A stretch of DNA of 8,257 nt, taken from positions 1-8,257 of the forward strand of contig JAZDEU010000040.1 of the NCBI GenBank assembly GCA_043808545.1. The letters are read 5' to 3'. Made by a program: the position numbers and the translations under genes. This DNA comes from JAZDEU01 sp043808545. Lineage in GTDB: Bacteria; Patescibacteriota; Patescibacteriia; JAZDEU01. Shown piece after piece: positions 7,383 through 8,257 of the stretch (positions are counted from its first letter, which is position 1; every line of letters starts with the position of its first letter). Under the pieces are notes generated by a model. It saw only the letters and a list, made by a program, of their open reading frames with translations. It did no database searches and had not been told where the DNA came from.

Positions 7383-7655
7383 AATTCACCTAATTCACCT
7401 AATTTTTAATTCACCTAATAAAATGTCAAATTCTTAAATGGGTTTGTCGCCGAAAGGCAAACTGAAATTTAGAATTTGGCTTAAATTAGCTGAAATTCAG
7501 AAATTGTGCTGAAAACAAATTTTGCTAAAATAAGCCAAAAAAATTTAATTGGCGGCAGTCCCTAAATGATAAATAAAAAAAGCGGATTTAAAATTTGGTA
7601 TTTGATATTTTAATTTCTATTAGGTGAATTAGGTGAATTGCAATTTAGGTGAATT
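7383..7655. repeat. intergenic element bracketed by AATTCACCT / AGGTGAATT arrays
   Basis: The long gap between pilB and the response regulator opens with AATTCACCT at 7383-7391, 7392-7400 and 7408-7416. It closes with the exact complement AGGTGAATT at 7622-7630, 7631-7639 and 7647-7655. On both sides two units are adjacent and the third follows a 7-base spacer. The core (7417-7621) has no credible ORF but contains two potential stem-loops. The last AGGTG is an SD-like sequence 7 bases before an ATG at 7659. The interior has no homology I recognise. The rest of the gap (7656-7718) shows no feature beyond the possible upstream start. Confidence 0.7.
7425..7480 (+). other. predicted stem-loop with GAAA tetraloop
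   Basis: GTCAAATTCT (7425-7434) can pair with AGAATTTGGC (7471-7480) through ten positions, one of them G-U. Inside, GTTTG pairs with CAAAC around a short bulge, and GCC-GAAA-GGC (7449-7458) caps the hairpin with a stable GNRA loop. The middle of the stem is imperfect. There is no U-tract, so it is not a classical terminator. It could be a structured RNA, a processing site or the core of the repeat element. A second stem follows, from GGCTTAAATTAGC (7478-7490) and GCTAAAATAAGCC (7524-7536), pairing at 11 of 13 positions and sharing three bases with the first. Confidence 0.4.
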
Positions 7656-7718
7656 TATATGCGGGGAATTAGAAGTTTCAAAATATTATTTTTTAGTATT
7701 TCAAATTATTATAATCCT

Positions 7719-8108
7719 ATGCCTAAAGAACAAAGAAAAAGGAAAATTTTAATTATAGATGATGATAATTTTTTAATAAATTTGTATATTAAAAAATTTC
7801 AAGATTCGGGATTTGAAGTTTTTACCGCGCTTGCCGGGGAGAAGGGAATAGAGCTCGCTAAGAAGCATTGCCCGGATATTATTATTTTAGATGTTCTTTT
7901 GCCAGAGATGGACGGGTATGATGTGTTAAAAGAATTAAAGAGAAATTCTATAACCGCTTCTATCCCGGTAGTAATGCTCACAAATTTTTTTCAAAAAGAA
8001 GATATAGATAAATTTTTAAAATTAGATATAAAAGATTATTTAATCAAGTCTCATTTTATGCCCAGCGAGGTAGTCGCTAAAGTTGAAAAAGCGCTGGGAA
8101 AGTATTAA
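7719..8108 (+). CDS. single-domain response regulator (CheY-like receiver)
   Basis: The product is a 129-residue receiver domain with no output domain. It would accept a phosphoryl group from a histidine kinase and act by protein contact. All active-site residues are visible: the acidic pair at D14-D15 within LIIDDD, the phospho-acceptor D58 (IIILDVLLPEMDGYD), the switch T88 (VVMLTN) and the conserved K110 (DYLIK). No kinase gene is in the window. Next to pilB, a role in pilus or twitching control is plausible but inferred. The ATG at 7719 is chosen because receivers normally begin a few residues before strand 1. An in-frame ATG at 7659 has a better SD (AGGTG, 7 bases upstream) but would add 20 hydrophobic residues encoded beside the repeat element. 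Confidence 0.88.
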   Translation: MPKEQRKRKILIIDDDNFLINLYIKKFQDSGFEVFTALAGEKGIELAKKHCPDIIILDVLLPEMDGYDVLKELKRNSITASIPVVMLTNFFQKEDIDKFLKLDIKDYLIKSHFMPSEVVAKVEKALGKY

Positions 8109-8126
8109 GTATACAATATTTAGTAT
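8101..8126. repeat. second copy of the AGTATTAAGTAT-type intergenic repeat
   Basis: AGTATTAAGTATA at 8101-8113 is identical to 4090-4102 in the pilN-pilO gap and is followed by ATTTAGTAT, the same unit used there. The repeat overlaps the stop codon of the response regulator gene. It is a short relic of the same family, although low complexity weakens the call. Confidence 0.4.
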
Positions 8127-8129
8127 CTG

Positions 8130-8257
8130 TTGAAATAGTGTCTCCAGCGTCATTCTGAACCCCGCTTGCGGGGTGAAGAATCCCGTGGCTAAGCAAAAAA
8201 ACACTGGGATTCTTCGCCCTCCTGGCGCTCGGGTTCAGAATGACGCGACTATTTCAA
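8130..8257. repeat. palindromic MITE/REP-like element, copy 2
   Basis: Perfect 16-base arms GCGTCATTCTGAACCC (8147-8162) and its complement (8231-8246) enclose a second perfect pair, GAAGAATCCC (8175-8184) and GGGATTCTTC (8206-8215), around a 21-base loop. Outside, TTGAAATAGT (8130-8139) is answered exactly by ACTATTTCAA (8248-8257), so the element may be at least 128 bases. The left arm holds its own hairpin CCCCGC-TT-GCGGGG (8160-8173). Block order matches copy 1 at 3192-3279, while the stretch between blocks differs. The strong stem could end transcription of the response regulator gene, but no U-tract follows. Confidence 0.85.

Noticed and set aside
7710..7715. TATAAT just before the response regulator ATG, a possible promoter
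   Set aside because: It sits 3 bases before the chosen ATG, so transcription would begin inside the codon region, and no -35 is visible.

Overview
The window is AT-rich and gene-dense, with all six genes on the + strand. It looks like a Candidate Phyla Radiation (Patescibacteria, Parcubacteria-like) genome. Three things point there: AT-rich codon use, a secreted protein with repeated 'GWAW...GWI' motifs of the kind common in that group, and a compact pilMNO-pilB type IV pilus cluster without pilP or pilQ (the outer-membrane partners) in this stretch. The standard bacterial code fits: TGA ends pilN and no gene contains an in-frame TGA. The lineage call is inference from these features; no marker gene such as 16S rRNA is present.

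Layout. 1-168 is an AT-rich leader with a good sigma-70-type promoter. 169-1776 encodes a large membrane-anchored, cysteine-rich exported protein with GWAW repeats. 1952-3160 is pilM, 3282-4064 a pilN-like gene, 4168-5598 a pilO-like gene fused to two fibronectin-III-like domains, and 5616-7358 the assembly ATPase gene pilB. 7719-8108 encodes a single-domain response regulator. PilM (cytoplasmic, actin-like), PilN and PilO (membrane) should form the inner-membrane platform that links the PilB motor to the growing pilus. The GWAW protein is probably a surface or pilus-associated partner, and the receiver protein may tune motor activity. Pilins, PilC, PilT and the prepilin peptidase are not in the window.

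The most unusual aspect is between the genes. Nearly every intergenic gap carries a different short repeat arrangement: 7-bp TTTTTAA/TTAAAAA arrays before pilM, GTATTTAGTAT/ATACTAAATAC plus five TACATAA units between pilN and pilO, and AATTCACCT/AGGTGAATT arrays bracketing a structured 270-bp segment between pilB and the regulator. In each, an array is answered by its reverse complement on the other side of the gap. Separately, two copies of a GCGTCATTCTGA palindromic (MITE- or REP-like) element lie at 3192-3279 and at the window end. One abuts pilN and appears to supply its ribosome binding site. Only the 17-bp pilO-pilB gap is free of repeats.
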